Source of the DNA: Variovorax soli NBRC 106424
GTDB lineage: Bacteria > Pseudomonadota > Gammaproteobacteria > Burkholderiales > Burkholderiaceae_C
Length of the DNA stretch: 64,000 bases
Assembly: GCF_001591385.1 (NCBI RefSeq)
Contig: NZ_BCUU01000013.1
Location: 1-64,000, forward strand
Reading direction: 5' to 3'
In this document: positions 8,919 to 19,613 of the stretch, one piece after another
Layout: every line of letters starts with the position of its first letter
How positions within the stretch are numbered: the stretch's first letter is position 1
Translations under genes and position numbers: made by a program
The notes under the pieces: model-generated
What the model saw: the letters and a program-made list of their open reading frames with translations, nothing else
The model's database searches: none
What the model was told of the DNA's origin: nothing

Positions 8919-9980
8919 ATGAGCACACGCACTTCCGTGCAACGCCCGCCGGGCCGCGCCACCATTGCCGACGTGGCGAAGAAGGCGGGTGTTTCCAAGG
9001 CCACCGTCTCGCGCTTTCTCAACCATCGCGAGCGGCTGCTGAGCCCCGACATCGCCGCCAAGGTGGAGGCCGCGGTGGCCGAGCTGGCCTACGCACCCAG
9101 CCCGATGGCGCAGGCCCTCAGCCGAGGCCGCTCGCGCCTGATCGGCCTGGTGGTGGCCGACGTGAGCAACCCCTTTTCGGTGGCCGTGCTGCGCGGCGCC
9201 GAGAAGGCCTGCCAGCAGGCCGGCTACCTGCTGATGCTGTTCAACCTGGGCAACGACGGCAGCCGCGAGCGCGAAGCCATCGATGCGCTGGCGCGCTACC
9301 AGGTGGACGGCTTCATCCTCAACACCCTGGGCCGCGGCGCCACGGCGGTGGATGCCGATGCGCTGCACGGCAAGCCGTCGGTGCTGGTCGACCGGCGGCA
9401 TCCCGGCATGCGCGCGGACTTCGTCTCGCTCGACAACCCGGGCGCGATGCTGGGTGCCTGCGAGCACCTGGCGGCGGGCGGCTACAAGGAGCTGCTCTAC
9501 ATCTCCGAGCCCTCCAAGGGCGTGAGCTCGCGCCGCGAGCGCATTGCCGCTTTCGGCGACTGCGTGAAGGCCCAGGGCGCGCGCATGGCCGGCGAGGTGT
9601 TCGAATGCCATGACGACTCGCACCCCGACGCCCATGCCGAGCTGGACCAGGCGCTGCTGGCCCTGAAAAAGCGCGCCGTGCGCGGCCGGCGTGCGGCGGT
9701 CGTGGCCGGCAACTCGGTGGTCACGCTGCGCGTGGCGGCGGCCATGACGCGGCTGGGCTGGACTTTCGGCTCCGACCTGGGCTTCATCGGCTTCGACGAA
9801 ACCGAATGGGCCTCGCTCGTCGGCCCCGGCCTCACCACCATCGCCCAGCCGACCGACGACATCGGCCATGCCGCCGCCAGCTGCCTCATCGAGCGGCTGC
9901 AGGGCTTCGAAGGGCCGCCGCGCCAGCTGCTGCTGCCGGGGCAGCTGATCGTGCGCGGGTCTTCGAAGGGCCAGCCCTAG
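8919..9980 (+). CDS. ptxS: LacI-family regulator, PtxS-like
   Basis: This is a 353-residue repressor. The N-terminal helix-turn-helix reads ATIADVAKKAGVSKATVSRF at about 18-37, with the hinge region around MAQALSRGRSRLIGLVV, then a periplasmic-binding-protein-like effector domain. It is the last gene of the operon, and the operon promoter carries a perfect copy of the PtxS operator. PtxS in Pseudomonas is released by 2-ketogluconate, so substrate induction with autoregulation is inferred here. AAGGGGGG lies upstream of the ATG. A small hairpin (GCATTC, six bases, GAATGC) at 9989-10006 follows the stop but lacks a T run. Confidence 0.88.
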   Translation: MSTRTSVQRPPGRATIADVAKKAGVSKATVSRFLNHRERLLSPDIAAKVEAAVAELAYAPSPMAQALSRGRSRLIGLVVADVSNPFSVAVLRGAEKACQQAGYLLMLFNLGNDGSREREAIDALARYQVDGFILNTLGRGATAVDADALHGKPSVLVDRRHPGMRADFVSLDNPGAMLGACEHLAAGGYKELLYISEPSKGVSSRRERIAAFGDCVKAQGARMAGEVFECHDDSHPDAHAELDQALLALKKRAVRGRRAAVVAGNSVVTLRVAAAMTRLGWTFGSDLGFIGFDETEWASLVGPGLTTIAQPTDDIGHAAASCLIERLQGFEGPPRQLLLPGQLIVRGSSKGQP

Positions 9981-10076
9981 CGTGGCGCGCATTCATTACG
10001 GAATGCAACGAAAGAACTAATTTCCAGAGGGCAGTCGCATAATCGCCGCGCATTGACGCAAGAACAGGGAGGCGCA

Positions 10077-10445
10077 ATGGAAGAGCTATTGGCCGCTCGG
10101 GCCCGGTGGATCCGGGCCTACTTCGATGGCGACGTCGACATGCTCGACAAGCTGGAGGCAACCGACTTCAGCTCGACCTGCAGGCTGGGCAACCAGACCA
10201 AGAAGGAGCAGCTCGAAGGCATCACCTCCGCGGTGCGTGAAGGCTGCTGGTTTGCCGATGGCAGCACCGGCGAGGACCTGGAGCGCCACATCCACCTGCT
10301 GGGCGACATCGCCCTGGTCCACGGCGTCATCCGCACCGAGGCCTTCGGGCAGTTGCCGCCCTCGGTGGCCTCCACCGAGGTGTGGCAGCGCGCCGGGCCG
10401 CATTGGCGGGTGCTGCGGCTGCACTTCAGCGCGGCCAGGCGCTGA
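10077..10445 (+). CDS. NTF2-like (DUF4440/SnoaL-type) protein
   Basis: This 122-residue cytoplasmic protein shows the pattern of a small cone-shaped alpha/beta NTF2 fold: an N-terminal helix MEELLAARARWIRAYFDGD, then a beta-rich part with VHGVIRTEAFG and a C-terminal HWRVLRLHFS strand. Such proteins act as small enzymes or binding modules, and the role here is unknown. The ATG at 10077 has GGGAGGCGCA before it, which is why it was preferred to a TTG 24 bases upstream. A CATAAT box at 10038-10043 could be its -10 element. Confidence 0.65.
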   Translation: MEELLAARARWIRAYFDGDVDMLDKLEATDFSSTCRLGNQTKKEQLEGITSAVREGCWFADGSTGEDLERHIHLLGDIALVHGVIRTEAFGQLPPSVASTEVWQRAGPHWRVLRLHFSAARR

Positions 10446-10466
10446 AGCGGTGCGGGTGGTGGCCGC

Positions 10467-11345
10467 TCAGACGCCGAGCCAGGCGGTGAGCGTCTTTTCC
10501 ACTTCCGCCGAAGGCGCCACGAATGCGCTGTAGCCCGAGGCCGCCAGGGCCTTCCTGCCCGCATCGCTGCTCGACAGATCCAGCAGAGTTTCGCGGACCT
10601 GGGCGGTGGTGTTCGCATCCAGCTTGGTGGATGCCAGCCACTGCTTGATCGGCACTGGGCGCGATTCGGCGCAAGTCTTGCCGCCGCTGCCCTTCCAGGC
10701 CTTGATCACGCCGGTCGAAGCTGTGGCGCCATAGGTGGTGAAGCCGTTTTGCACATAGAAAGGCACGGCGTCCTGGTAGCGCGTGTTCGACAGCTTGACG
10801 CTGCCCTCCGCCAGGCCCTGCTCCCGCAGCATGGCGCGGGTGATGACGCTGGTGATGGAGTCCGGGTCGGGCGTGACCAGGCTCTTGCCGGCGACTTCCT
10901 TCCAGTTGGTGATGGGCTGCGCGTCCTTGCACAGGAAGGAGACCTTGTAGTCGGTGTAGCCGGCGGTCCAGGCCACGCTCTTGTAGCGGCCCGACTTGGT
11001 GGCCTCGAAGGCCAGGTGCGCCGGGTGCAGGAACACCAGGTCCACCTGCTGCGCCTGCATGGCCGCGCGCGAGGCGTTGTAGGTGCTCAATATCTTGATG
11101 GAGACCGGCTGCTTCAGCGCCTTGCCCAGGGCATCGGCAATGGGGGCGAACTTGGCCTCGATCTCGGGGTCGGTCGCGCGGTAAGTCACGCCCTCCGTCA
11201 CGCCGATCACCAGGCCCTGGGCCGAGGTGGCGGCGCTGGCCAGCAGCAGCGCCGCCAGAAGCGGCAGGCGGCTGCCGGTGCCAGGCAGCGCCTTGGAATG
11301 CGTCATGGGGAGCGGGCGCTGCGCGCGCGCGTGGCTGTCTTGCAT
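10467..11345 (-). CDS. PhnD-like phosphate/phosphonate ABC binding protein
   Basis: This 292-residue protein has a signal sequence (LPLLAALLLASAATSAQG) followed by a PhnD/PtxB-like mature domain. The visible family motifs are VIGVTEGVTYRAT, a FAPIADALGKAL segment, VDLVFLHPAHLAFEA, and TPDPDSITSVITRA where PhnD proteins contact the phosphonate group. No permease or ATPase gene is adjacent, so it is an orphan component, either working with a transporter elsewhere or acting as a sensor. The ATG at 11345 has GGAGACAAG just upstream. A more upstream frame reaches 11417 without a ribosome binding site. Confidence 0.82.
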   Translation of the reverse strand: MQDSHARAQRPLPMTHSKALPGTGSRLPLLAALLLASAATSAQGLVIGVTEGVTYRATDPEIEAKFAPIADALGKALKQPVSIKILSTYNASRAAMQAQQVDLVFLHPAHLAFEATKSGRYKSVAWTAGYTDYKVSFLCKDAQPITNWKEVAGKSLVTPDPDSITSVITRAMLREQGLAEGSVKLSNTRYQDAVPFYVQNGFTTYGATASTGVIKAWKGSGGKTCAESRPVPIKQWLASTKLDANTTAQVRETLLDLSSSDAGRKALAASGYSAFVAPSAEVEKTLTAWLGV

Positions 11346-11464
11346 CTTGTCTCCGGATCTCTTTGTTCTGCGTGGAAATCTGCTCGCGGACGGGGCGCCG
11401 CGCCGCTGTGTGTCCAAGGTCTACGGGACGGTCTTCGGCCCGGTGAGCGGGCGCCACCGGCCGC

Positions 11465-11899
11465 TCAGGAAGGCCGGCCAGGGCTCATGTCCATGAAGTC
11501 GGTCGCCGGAAATTCGCGGGCCGCGACGGCCCCGGCAGGGGCGGCCGGCTTGCCGAACTCCATGAAATCGGTCGGTGCAAAAGCCAGGTCGCGGCGCTGC
11601 TGGGCGTGGGCGGCCTGGCGGCGACGGGCCTGCTCGCGCAGGCGAGCCAGGTCGGCGCGGACTTCTTCCAGCGTGCGCATGGCCTGGGTGGTGGCTTGCG
11701 TGGCGGCGGGGTCGGTCGCCACCATCGGCTCCACCACGATGGGGACCAGGCCGGTCGGAACGGCGGGCCGGGCCGCGTGCGCGCGCAGCGGCATTTGACC
11801 CGGACGCGCCTTGACCGCATCCGCCGGTTTGGCGCGGGGCGGAAAGACCGGCTGGTTCAGGATTCGAATGATCGTGCCGAACAGTTGCGAAGCGTCCAT
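11465..11899 (-). CDS. Hypothetical protein with twin TDF-Met motifs
   Basis: This 144-residue soluble protein was not recognised. It has an N-terminal MDASQLFGTIIRILNQPV helix, a Pro/Ala-rich linker, a charged helix (about 80-110, LEEVRADLARLREQARRRQA) likely to form a coiled coil, and two related short motifs near the C-terminus, PTDFMEFGKP and ATDFMDMSPG. The duplicated TDFM suggests a docking tail. The ATG at 11899 is preferred over a TTG 27 bases upstream. It lies upstream of the PhnD-like gene on the same strand, separated by 119 bases. Confidence 0.5.
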   Translation of the reverse strand: MDASQLFGTIIRILNQPVFPPRAKPADAVKARPGQMPLRAHAARPAVPTGLVPIVVEPMVATDPAATQATTQAMRTLEEVRADLARLREQARRRQAAHAQQRRDLAFAPTDFMEFGKPAAPAGAVAAREFPATDFMDMSPGRPS

Positions 11900-12049
11900 G
11901 GCGGGCCAGACCCAAAGTTTTACCAAATGTTAATTTGAGTTTCAGGAAGTGCAAGAAATGGTCCGGCGTCAATCCCTCAACCTGTCAACAAATGCACGAA
12001 ACGCCGTGGCCGCCGGCGGGGATTGGGGTCGAGGCGATACTTCGGACTT

Positions 12050-12463
12050 ATGCAGATTGAAGAAAAGCCGCCCTTCGACACCCCCTTCGAATGGATCGGC
12101 GGCGAGCCCAAGGTGCAGGCGCTGGTCGACCGCTTCTATGACCTGATGGAACTGGACCCGGCCTATGCGCGGCTGCGTGCCGTGCACGGCCCATCGCTCG
12201 AGAACGCGCGGCAGCGCCTGTTCTGGTTCCTGTGCGGCTGGCTGGGCGGACCGCAGCACTACACCGACCGCTTCGGCCACCCCATGCTGCGGGCGCGCCA
12301 CCTGCCGCAGAGCATCGGCGGCCACACCATCGGCATCAGGGAGCGCGACGAATGGCTGGCCTGCATGGACCAGGCCATGGGCGAGACGGGCGTGCCCGAG
12401 GGCTTGCGCGAACGCCTTCGGGGCAGCTTCTTCCAGACCGCCGACTGGATGCGCAACCGATAG
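12050..12463 (+). CDS. Group II truncated hemoglobin
   Basis: This 137-residue globin is of the trHbO type. Supports are the N-terminal PFEWIGGEPKVQALVDRFYDLM, WLGGPQHYTDRFGHPMLRARH containing the proximal region, and the C-terminal QTADWMRNR. The His in the GHPMLRARH segment is the expected haem-binding residue. Such globins bind oxygen or nitric oxide and are often reduced by partner flavoproteins. The gene starts 20 bases before a FAD-dependent reductase in the same direction, so a reductase-globin pair is plausible. No strong ribosome binding site precedes the ATG. Confidence 0.85.
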   Translation: MQIEEKPPFDTPFEWIGGEPKVQALVDRFYDLMELDPAYARLRAVHGPSLENARQRLFWFLCGWLGGPQHYTDRFGHPMLRARHLPQSIGGHTIGIRERDEWLACMDQAMGETGVPEGLRERLRGSFFQTADWMRNR

Positions 12464-12483
12464 AAGAACCCCAGGAGATTTCC

Positions 12484-13713
12484 GTGAACCCCATCGTCAT
12501 CATCGGCGGCGGCCATGCCGCAGCCCAGCTGTGCGCCGGCCTGGCCGAGGCCGGCCAGGCCAGCCGCGTCCATCTCGTGTGCGAGGAAGCATGCGAGCCC
12601 TACCACCGGCCGCCGCTTTCCAAGACCTTCCTCAAGAGCGCCGACCAGGCCATGCAGCCGCACCGGCCGGCCAACTGGTTCCAGGATTCGGGCATCCACC
12701 TGCACCTGGGCGATCCGGCGGTGGCGCTCGACCGGGCGGCGCGCACGGTCACGCTGCGCTCGGGCACGGTGCTGCCTTTCGAGCGGCTGGTGCTGGCCAC
12801 CGGCAGCCGGGCCCGGCGCCTGCCTGCGCTGGGCGATGCGGCGCTGGACAACGTCATCACCCTGCGCGCGGCCGACGAGGCGCAGCGCCTGCGCGAGCGG
12901 CTGGCGCAGGCGCAGCAGGTCACGGTGCTGGGCGGCGGTTTCATCGGCCTGGAAGTGGCGTGCACGGCGCTGGCGCTGGGCAAGAAGGTGCGCGTGGTCG
13001 AGGTGGCGCCGCGGCTGCTGGGCCGCGCCGTATCGCCGGCGCTGTCGGAACATGTGCTGCAGACGCATCGCGCGGCCGGCATGGACATCGTGCTGGGCGC
13101 CAGCGTTGGCGGTTTCCAGGCCCAGGGCGGCCGCCTGGCCTCGCTGGAAGTGAATGGCGAGAGCCAGCCGGTCGACCTGCTGGTGCTGGGCATCGGCGCG
13201 GTGCCCGAGACGGCGCTGGCGCAGGCCGCGGGCATCGAGTGCGCCGACGGCGTGGTGGTGGATGCGCACATGCAGACCAGCGACCCGGCCGTGCTGGCCG
13301 TGGGCGACTGCACGCGCTTTCCGGACCGTCGCGGCGGCGGCGGCGCGCTGCGGCTGGAGTCGGTGCAGAACGCCAATGACCAGGCGCGCACCGCGGTGGC
13401 CACGCTCACCGGCGCGCCGCGCGCCTACGACGCGCTGCCATGGTTCTGGTCGGACCAGGGCAGCCTGCGCTTGCAGATGGCCGGCCTGGTGCCGGCACAA
13501 GGCACGCCGGGCATGGTCACCGTGCGCCGCCCGGGCCCGAACGAGACGGCGTTCTCGCTGCTGCACTACGTGGACGGGCAACTGGTGTGCGTCGAATCGG
13601 TGAATGCGCCGATGGACCACATGATGAGCCGCAAGCTGCTGGAGGCCGGCAAGAGCCCGGCGCCCGAACAGGCGGCGGATGCGGCGGTGCCGCTCAAGAG
13701 CTTCCTGGGCTGA
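12484..13713 (+). CDS. FAD-dependent ferredoxin/rubredoxin reductase
   Basis: This 409-residue flavoprotein has two dinucleotide-binding folds: an FAD site VIIGGGHAAAQLCAGL at the N-terminus and an NAD(P)H site VTVLGGGFIGLEVACTAL at about 150. VLAVGDCTRF is the C-terminal FAD motif. The PPLSKTFL segment is typical of ferredoxin-NAD reductases of oxygenase systems and their BenC-like relatives. The start is GTG at 12484 with CCAGGAGATTTCC before it. It directly follows the truncated hemoglobin, which may be its electron acceptor, but no ferredoxin gene is adjacent. Confidence 0.85.
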   Translation: MNPIVIIGGGHAAAQLCAGLAEAGQASRVHLVCEEACEPYHRPPLSKTFLKSADQAMQPHRPANWFQDSGIHLHLGDPAVALDRAARTVTLRSGTVLPFERLVLATGSRARRLPALGDAALDNVITLRAADEAQRLRERLAQAQQVTVLGGGFIGLEVACTALALGKKVRVVEVAPRLLGRAVSPALSEHVLQTHRAAGMDIVLGASVGGFQAQGGRLASLEVNGESQPVDLLVLGIGAVPETALAQAAGIECADGVVVDAHMQTSDPAVLAVGDCTRFPDRRGGGGALRLESVQNANDQARTAVATLTGAPRAYDALPWFWSDQGSLRLQMAGLVPAQGTPGMVTVRRPGPNETAFSLLHYVDGQLVCVESVNAPMDHMMSRKLLEAGKSPAPEQAADAAVPLKSFLG

Positions 13714-13728
13714 ACGGCGCGGCCTGCC

Positions 13729-14391
13729 TCAGCGCGCGCCGGGCGCCAGCAGCACCAGCAGCGCGCCTGCGCCGCCTTCGGCCGGCTTGGCCTGCACGAA
13801 GGCCAGCACCTCGCTCTTCTGGATCAGCCAGCGCTGCGTCTTGACCTTGAGCACCGGCTGCCGGCCCGGCGAGCCCAGGCCCTTGCCGTGCACCACGCGC
13901 ACGCAGCGCACGCCTTGCTTGCTGGCGTTGCGGATGAATTGCGACAGCGCCTCGCGCGCTTCGTCGCTGCGCATGCCGTGCAGGTCGATCTCGCGCTGAA
14001 GCGACCATTCGCCGGCGCGCAGCTTGCGCGTCACGTCGGTGCCGATGCCGGGGCGGCGGAAGCTCATCGCGTCGTCGGCGTCCAGCAGCGTGGTCACGTC
14101 GAACTCGTCGGACATGGCTTCGCGCAGCACGCGCTGCTCGTCCAACTGGTGCTGCATGGGAATGGGGGCCGGTGGCTCGGGCGTGAGCGGCACCGCATGC
14201 TTCTGGTCGCCGCGCAAGGGGCGGGTGGCGCCGACGGCGCGCGCGAAGAGGTTCTGCTCGGCGTGGCGCTTCTTCTGCGCCGCGGCGCGGGCGGCCGCTT
14301 CGGCCGCTGCCTTCTCGCGCTGTTCGGCCAACTGGCGGGCCACGCCCTTCAGATCGGCCAGGGTCTTGATGGTGGGTCCTTTCGATGCCAT
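13729..14391 (-). CDS. Smr/MutS2-domain protein
   Basis: This is a 220-residue protein. The C-terminal half carries an Smr domain: EIDLHGMRSDEAREALSQFI at about 137-156, a GVRCVRVVHGKGLGS segment, and LKVKTQRWLIQKSEVLAFVQA. The HGKG loop and DLHG are the conserved positions of this nuclease-like domain. The N-terminal half is charged and rich in Ala/Glu, likely helical. A possible alternative start lies 9 bases upstream (14400). It follows RadC on the same strand and overlaps none of its neighbours. The role is probably in nucleic acid cleavage or ribosome rescue, as known for family members. Confidence 0.85.
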   Translation of the reverse strand: MASKGPTIKTLADLKGVARQLAEQREKAAAEAAARAAAQKKRHAEQNLFARAVGATRPLRGDQKHAVPLTPEPPAPIPMQHQLDEQRVLREAMSDEFDVTTLLDADDAMSFRRPGIGTDVTRKLRAGEWSLQREIDLHGMRSDEAREALSQFIRNASKQGVRCVRVVHGKGLGSPGRQPVLKVKTQRWLIQKSEVLAFVQAKPAEGGAGALLVLLAPGAR

Positions 14392-14449
14392 GGAACGCAT
14401 CCTACGGGAGGGGAATGGCCCTGCGCCGAGCCCTTGCGCGATTTCCCGG

Positions 14450-15127
14450 CTACAGCAGGCCGCGCTCGGCCATGGAGAGGGCCGCCCCGCGCGCCACGAT
14501 GACGTGGTCCAGCACCCGCACGTCCAGCAGCGCCAGGGCGGCCTTGAGCGCCTGCGTGAGCGCCTCATCCGCCCGCGAGGGTTCGGCGCAGCCGCTGGGG
14601 TGATTGTGGGCCAGCACCACGGCGGCGGCATGCAGGTGCAGGGCGCGGCTGGCCACTTCGCGCGGGTAGACGCTGGTCTGCGTCAGGCTGCCGCGAAACA
14701 GCTCCTCCATGGCGATCAGCCTGTGCTGCGCATCGAGGAACAGCACGGCGAAGACCTCGTGGCTGCGCGCGCCGATGGCCAGCTGCAGGTAGTCCTTGAC
14801 GGCGCCGGGCGAGTCGAAGGCGGGGCGCTGCTGCAGGCGCTCGGCCAGGGCGCGGCGGGCCAGCTCCAGCACGGCGGCCACTTCGGCGCGCTTGGCGCTG
14901 CCGCCCAGGCCCTTGACCTGCGCCAGGTCGGCGAGGCTGGCGTGCAGCAGGCCGGACAGGCCGCCGAAGCGATCGAGCAGCTCCTGCGCCAGCTGCAGTA
15001 CGTTCTTGCCGGCCAGGCCCGTGCGCAGCAGCAGGGCGAGCAGTTCGGCGTCGCCCAGGGCGGCGGGGCCGCGCGCGATGAGTTTCTCGCGCGGGCGCGC
15101 CTCCAAGGGCAGATCCTTGAAAGACAT
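14450..15127 (-). CDS. radC: RadC-family JAB1/MPN domain protein
   Basis: This 225-residue protein has an N-terminal helix-hairpin-helix-like part ([29 protein letters not shown]) and a C-terminal MPN metallo-domain. The metal motif [14 protein letters not shown] is complete, with Glu in [13 protein letters not shown] also present. Despite the old name, the family's role in DNA repair is unproven. It is divergent from the FKBP-type isomerase gene, and the shared region 15128-15192 holds a TAAAAT-like -10 box on the plus strand. Confidence 0.92.
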   Translation of the reverse strand: MSFKDLPLEARPREKLIARGPAALGDAELLALLLRTGLAGKNVLQLAQELLDRFGGLSGLLHASLADLAQVKGLGGSAKRAEVAAVLELARRALAERLQQRPAFDSPGAVKDYLQLAIGARSHEVFAVLFLDAQHRLIAMEELFRGSLTQTSVYPREVASRALHLHAAAVVLAHNHPSGCAEPSRADEALTQALKAALALLDVRVLDHVIVARGAALSMAERGLL

Positions 15128-15192
15128 GGTGCTTTGGGGCCTTTGACCCCCCTCCCTAAAATACCGGGTTCAGTTTATTCGGACTCCCCACC

Positions 15193-15657
15193 TTGTCTGC
15201 GCCTACCTCCGCCGATGCCGCCGTCGTGACGCCCGGCTCCTTTCTCACGCTGCACTACCGGCTGTCGGGCCCTGCGGGCGATGTCATCAACACCTTCAAC
15301 GACAAGCCGGCCACGCTCTCGCTGGGCAACGGCGAGTTGTCGCCCGCGGTCGAGCAGCGCCTGCTCGGCCTGGCCGAAGGTGCGCACGTCACCTTCGAGC
15401 TGCCCGCCGGCGAGGCCTTCGGCGAGCGCAACCCCGAAATGCAGCAGTGGGTGGCGCGCAGCCTGCTGGCCAGGATGGGCGACCCCGACGAGCAGTACGC
15501 CGTGGGCGACGTGGTGCAGTTCCCCACGCCCGACGGGCAGGGCAGCTATGCCGGCGCCGTGATCGAACTGAACGACACGGCGGTGCGCTTCGACTTCAAC
15601 CATCCGCTGGCCGGCCAGCCCGTGACCTTCGAGGTGCGGCTGATCGGCGTGCTGTGA
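15193..15657 (+). CDS. fkpB: FKBP-type peptidyl-prolyl isomerase (FkpB/SlpA-like)
   Basis: This 154-residue isomerase belongs to the SlyD/SlpA branch. It has [18 protein letters not shown], an inserted-in-flap domain with [20 protein letters not shown], and [20 protein letters not shown]. The NHPLAG motif is typical. The gene directly precedes ispH, an association that is well known for fkpB in Gram-negative bacteria. The start is TTG at 15193. A GTG at 15226 is an alternative, and neither has a clear ribosome binding site. Confidence 0.9.
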   Translation: MSAPTSADAAVVTPGSFLTLHYRLSGPAGDVINTFNDKPATLSLGNGELSPAVEQRLLGLAEGAHVTFELPAGEAFGERNPEMQQWVARSLLARMGDPDEQYAVGDVVQFPTPDGQGSYAGAVIELNDTAVRFDFNHPLAGQPVTFEVRLIGVL

Positions 15658-15673
15658 CCGGGGAGGCGATCCC

Positions 15674-16636
15674 ATGAGCGTCAACGAGATCATCCTGGCC
15701 GAGCCGCGGGGCTTTTGCGCCGGCGTGGACCGCGCCATCGAGATCGTGGAGCGCGCCATCGCCAAGTTCGGTGCGCCCATCTATGTGCGCCACGAGATCG
15801 TGCACAACACCTATGTGGTGAACGAGCTCAAGTCCAAGGGCGCGATCTTCATCGAGGAACTCGACGAGGTGCCCGAGGGCGCCACGCTCGTGTTCAGCGC
15901 CCATGGCGTGAGCAAGGCGGTGCAGGCCGAGGCGCGCGAGCGCGGCTTTTCCATCTTCGACGCCACCTGCCCGCTGGTGACCAAGGTGCATGTGGAGGTG
16001 GCCAAGCTGGCCAAGGAAGGCTACGAGTTCATCATGATCGGCCACAAGGGGCACCCCGAGGTGGAAGGCACGATGGGGCAGCTGTCCAGCGGCATCCACC
16101 TGGTGGAAGATGTGGAAGACGTGGCCCGCGTGCAGCCCGCGCAGACCGAGAAGCTGGCGGTGGTCACGCAGACCACGCTGTCGGTCGACGACGCGGCCGA
16201 CATCTCCGCCGCGGTGCGCGCGCGCTTCCCCAAGGTGCGCGAGCCCAAGCAGCAGGACATCTGCTATGCCACGCAGAACCGCCAGGACGCGGTGAAGGTG
16301 CTCAGTCCGCAGGTGGATGTGTTGATCGTGGTGGGCAGCCCCACCAGCTCCAACAGCAACCGCCTGCGCGAGCTGGCGCAGCGCCTGGGCACCGAGGCCT
16401 ACATGGTCGATTCGGCCGAGGAGCTGCAGGCGTCGTGGTTCGATGGCAAGACGCGCGTGGGCCTCACCGCTGGCGCTTCCGCGCCCGAGGTTCTGGTCAC
16501 GCAGGTGATCGAGCGCATCCGCGCTCTGGGCGCCGTCTCGGTGCGCAAGATGAGCGGCATCGAGGAGACCATCAAGTTTCCCCTGCCCAAGGGCCTGAAG
16601 CTGGACGAACAGCACACGCCGGGGCACATCTCGTGA
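15674..16636 (+). CDS. ispH: 4-hydroxy-3-methylbut-2-enyl diphosphate reductase
   Basis: This 320-residue iron-sulfur enzyme carries out the last step of the MEP isoprenoid pathway. The three cluster cysteines fall in [24 protein letters not shown] and [21 protein letters not shown] and the substrate-binding SNRLRELA and [11 protein letters not shown] motifs are present. GGGGAGGCGATCCC gives a strong ribosome binding site. It is co-transcribed with the FKBP isomerase upstream and overlaps the dehydratase downstream in a GTGA junction. Confidence 0.97.
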   Translation: MSVNEIILAEPRGFCAGVDRAIEIVERAIAKFGAPIYVRHEIVHNTYVVNELKSKGAIFIEELDEVPEGATLVFSAHGVSKAVQAEARERGFSIFDATCPLVTKVHVEVAKLAKEGYEFIMIGHKGHPEVEGTMGQLSSGIHLVEDVEDVARVQPAQTEKLAVVTQTTLSVDDAADISAAVRARFPKVREPKQQDICYATQNRQDAVKVLSPQVDVLIVVGSPTSSNSNRLRELAQRLGTEAYMVDSAEELQASWFDGKTRVGLTAGASAPEVLVTQVIERIRALGAVSVRKMSGIEETIKFPLPKGLKLDEQHTPGHIS

Positions 16637-17589
16637 GCGCCGCCGGCTGGCGCACGTCGATCGATGCGGCAGCGGCGCGCCTGCGCGAGTCGGGCCGCGG
16701 CTTCGTGCGCGAGACGCCGCTGTGGAAGCTTTCCGGCGCGCTCTTCGGCATTGCGCAGCCGGGCGTCGAGGTGTGGCTCAAGCTCGAGCATCTGCAGGCC
16801 AGCGGCAGCTTCAAGGCGCGCGGCATGATGAACCGGCTGCTGTCGCACGCCATCCCGCCAAGCGGCGCCATCGTGGCTTCCGGCGGCAATGCCGGCATCG
16901 CCACGGCCGGCGCGGCGCAGGCGCTGGGCGTGCATTGCGAGGTGTTCCTGCCCGAGGTGTCGTCCGAGGCCAAGCGTGCACGCCTGCGTGCGCTCGGCGC
17001 GCAAGTGGTCATCGGCGGCGCTGCCTATGCTGACGCGCTGGCCGCCTGCCTGGCGCGCCAGCGCGAAAGCGGCGCGCTGCTCACGCATGCCTACGACCAG
17101 GAGGAAGTGGTGGCCGGCGCCGGCACGCTCGGCCGCGAGATCGAAGGGCAGGGCGGCCTGCCCGACAGCGTCTTGGTGAGCGTGGGCGGCGGCGGCCTCA
17201 TTGCCGGCTTGGCCGCCTGGTTCGAGCGCCGCAGCCGCGTCGTCGCGCTGGAGCCCGAATTGGCCCCCACCTTGTTCCGCGCCCGCGAAGCCGGCGAGCC
17301 TGTGGACGTCGAAGTCAGCGGCATCGCCGCCGATTCGCTGGGCGCCCGCCGCATCGGCAGCTTTGCGTGGGAACTCACGCAAGCCCATGTGCGCGACGCA
17401 CTGCTGCTGCCCGACGCGGCCATCCGCAGCGCCCAGCTGTGGCTGTGGAAAGAACTGAAGCTGGCCGTGGAACCGGCAGCCGCCTTGCCCCTGGCCGCCC
17501 TGCAATCCGGCGCCTACCAGCCCCGCCCCGGCGAAAAGATCTGCCTGATCATCTGCGGCGCCAACGTAGACCCCGGCACCCTCAACTAA
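16633..17589 (+). CDS. PLP-dependent threonine/serine dehydratase-like protein
   Basis: This 318-residue fold-type II PLP enzyme has the Schiff-base lysine in [14 protein letters not shown] at about 55-68. The phosphate loop [11 protein letters not shown] lies near residue 185, and a C-terminal CGANVDP segment is present. The ASGSFKxR and SxGGGGL pattern is that of threonine/serine dehydratases. The regulatory ACT domain of biosynthetic IlvA is absent, so this is a catabolic or housekeeping form. It starts at GTG 16633, overlapping the ispH stop, which implies translational coupling. Its exact substrate is not certain. Confidence 0.85.
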   Translation: MSAAGWRTSIDAAAARLRESGRGFVRETPLWKLSGALFGIAQPGVEVWLKLEHLQASGSFKARGMMNRLLSHAIPPSGAIVASGGNAGIATAGAAQALGVHCEVFLPEVSSEAKRARLRALGAQVVIGGAAYADALAACLARQRESGALLTHAYDQEEVVAGAGTLGREIEGQGGLPDSVLVSVGGGGLIAGLAAWFERRSRVVALEPELAPTLFRAREAGEPVDVEVSGIAADSLGARRIGSFAWELTQAHVRDALLLPDAAIRSAQLWLWKELKLAVEPAAALPLAALQSGAYQPRPGEKICLIICGANVDPGTLN

Positions 17590-17648
17590 CCCGACGCACC
17601 CGCGACCGCGGCAAAGCGAAGCGAGCCGCAAAACACCAGTCCCGCACC

Positions 17649-17700
17649 AAGGATCCGGCTTTGCCGGTCCTTAGGTGGGGTCTCCCCCTCGGGGGGTGGA
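17649..17700. repeat. Intergenic double hairpin
   Basis: Two inverted repeats sit side by side between convergent genes. The first pairs AAGGATCCGGC at 17649-17659 with GCCGGTCCTT at 17663-17672, with one bulged base. The second is a C5/G5 stem around TC near 17684-17697. There is no T run, so these are not classical terminators. They resemble the short intergenic repeats common in Comamonadaceae genomes, but copies elsewhere cannot be checked here. Confidence 0.4.
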
Positions 17701-17735
17701 GTTACACGACCGAAGGGAGTGAAAAGCCGGGGGGC

Positions 17736-18137
17736 TCAATGTTCGCAATTGACCATCCAAGGCACGCCGAACTTGTCCACCAGCATGCCGAACCCCTTGG
17801 CCCAGAAGGTTTCCGCGAACGGCATGGTCACCTTGCCACCGGCCGACAGCGCGTCAAACAAGCGCTTGCCTTCTTCCACGCTCTTTCCTTGCACCGAGAG
17901 CGTGAAGCCTTCGTAGCCCTTGTGCGGCATGCCGGGCGGCATGTCCGAGGCCATCAACTGGTGGCCGCGCGCCTCGAGCGTGGCGTGCATGATCTTGTTC
18001 TTGTAGGCGTCCGGCGTGTCCTTGCCCATCGGGCTTTCGGCAAAGGTCATCGAGAAGGTGATCTTGCCGTCCAGGCATTTCGCATAAAAAGACAGCGCCT
18101 CGGCTGCGTTGCCATCAAAGCTCAGATACGGTTGCAT
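17736..18137 (-). CDS. VOC-family protein (PhnB/glyoxalase-like)
   Basis: This 133-residue protein starts MQPYLSFDGNAAEALSFYAK and has the paired beta-alpha-beta-beta-beta layout of PhnB-like VOC proteins. GKDTPDAYKNKIMHATLE and GWAxx-type ending FGVPWMVNCEH are visible, the last being the conserved terminal motif of the family. AGAGGAGTC precedes the ATG. It converges with the dehydratase gene and is divergent from serS. Function beyond the fold is unknown. A second VOC protein of the same type lies at 41249-41704. Confidence 0.8.
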   Translation of the reverse strand: MQPYLSFDGNAAEALSFYAKCLDGKITFSMTFAESPMGKDTPDAYKNKIMHATLEARGHQLMASDMPPGMPHKGYEGFTLSVQGKSVEEGKRLFDALSAGGKVTMPFAETFWAKGFGMLVDKFGVPWMVNCEH

Positions 18138-18161
18138 TGCGTTGACTCCTCTGGGGATTGA

Positions 18162-19550
<1,389 letters not shown>

Positions 19551-19613
19551 ACCCGGTGCTTGCAGGGCATGCAAAAAGCTCTGCTAGAATCATGGGCTCG
19601 ATAGACACACACC

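Noticed and set aside
6698-9061. A 787-codon antisense frame across kguE to ptxS
   Set aside because: It spans several well-supported genes on the other strand and has no recognisable domain.
17649-17700. Intergenic hairpins as a riboswitch or small RNA
   Set aside because: The simple stems between convergent genes have no recognisable aptamer pattern. A repeat element is more likely.
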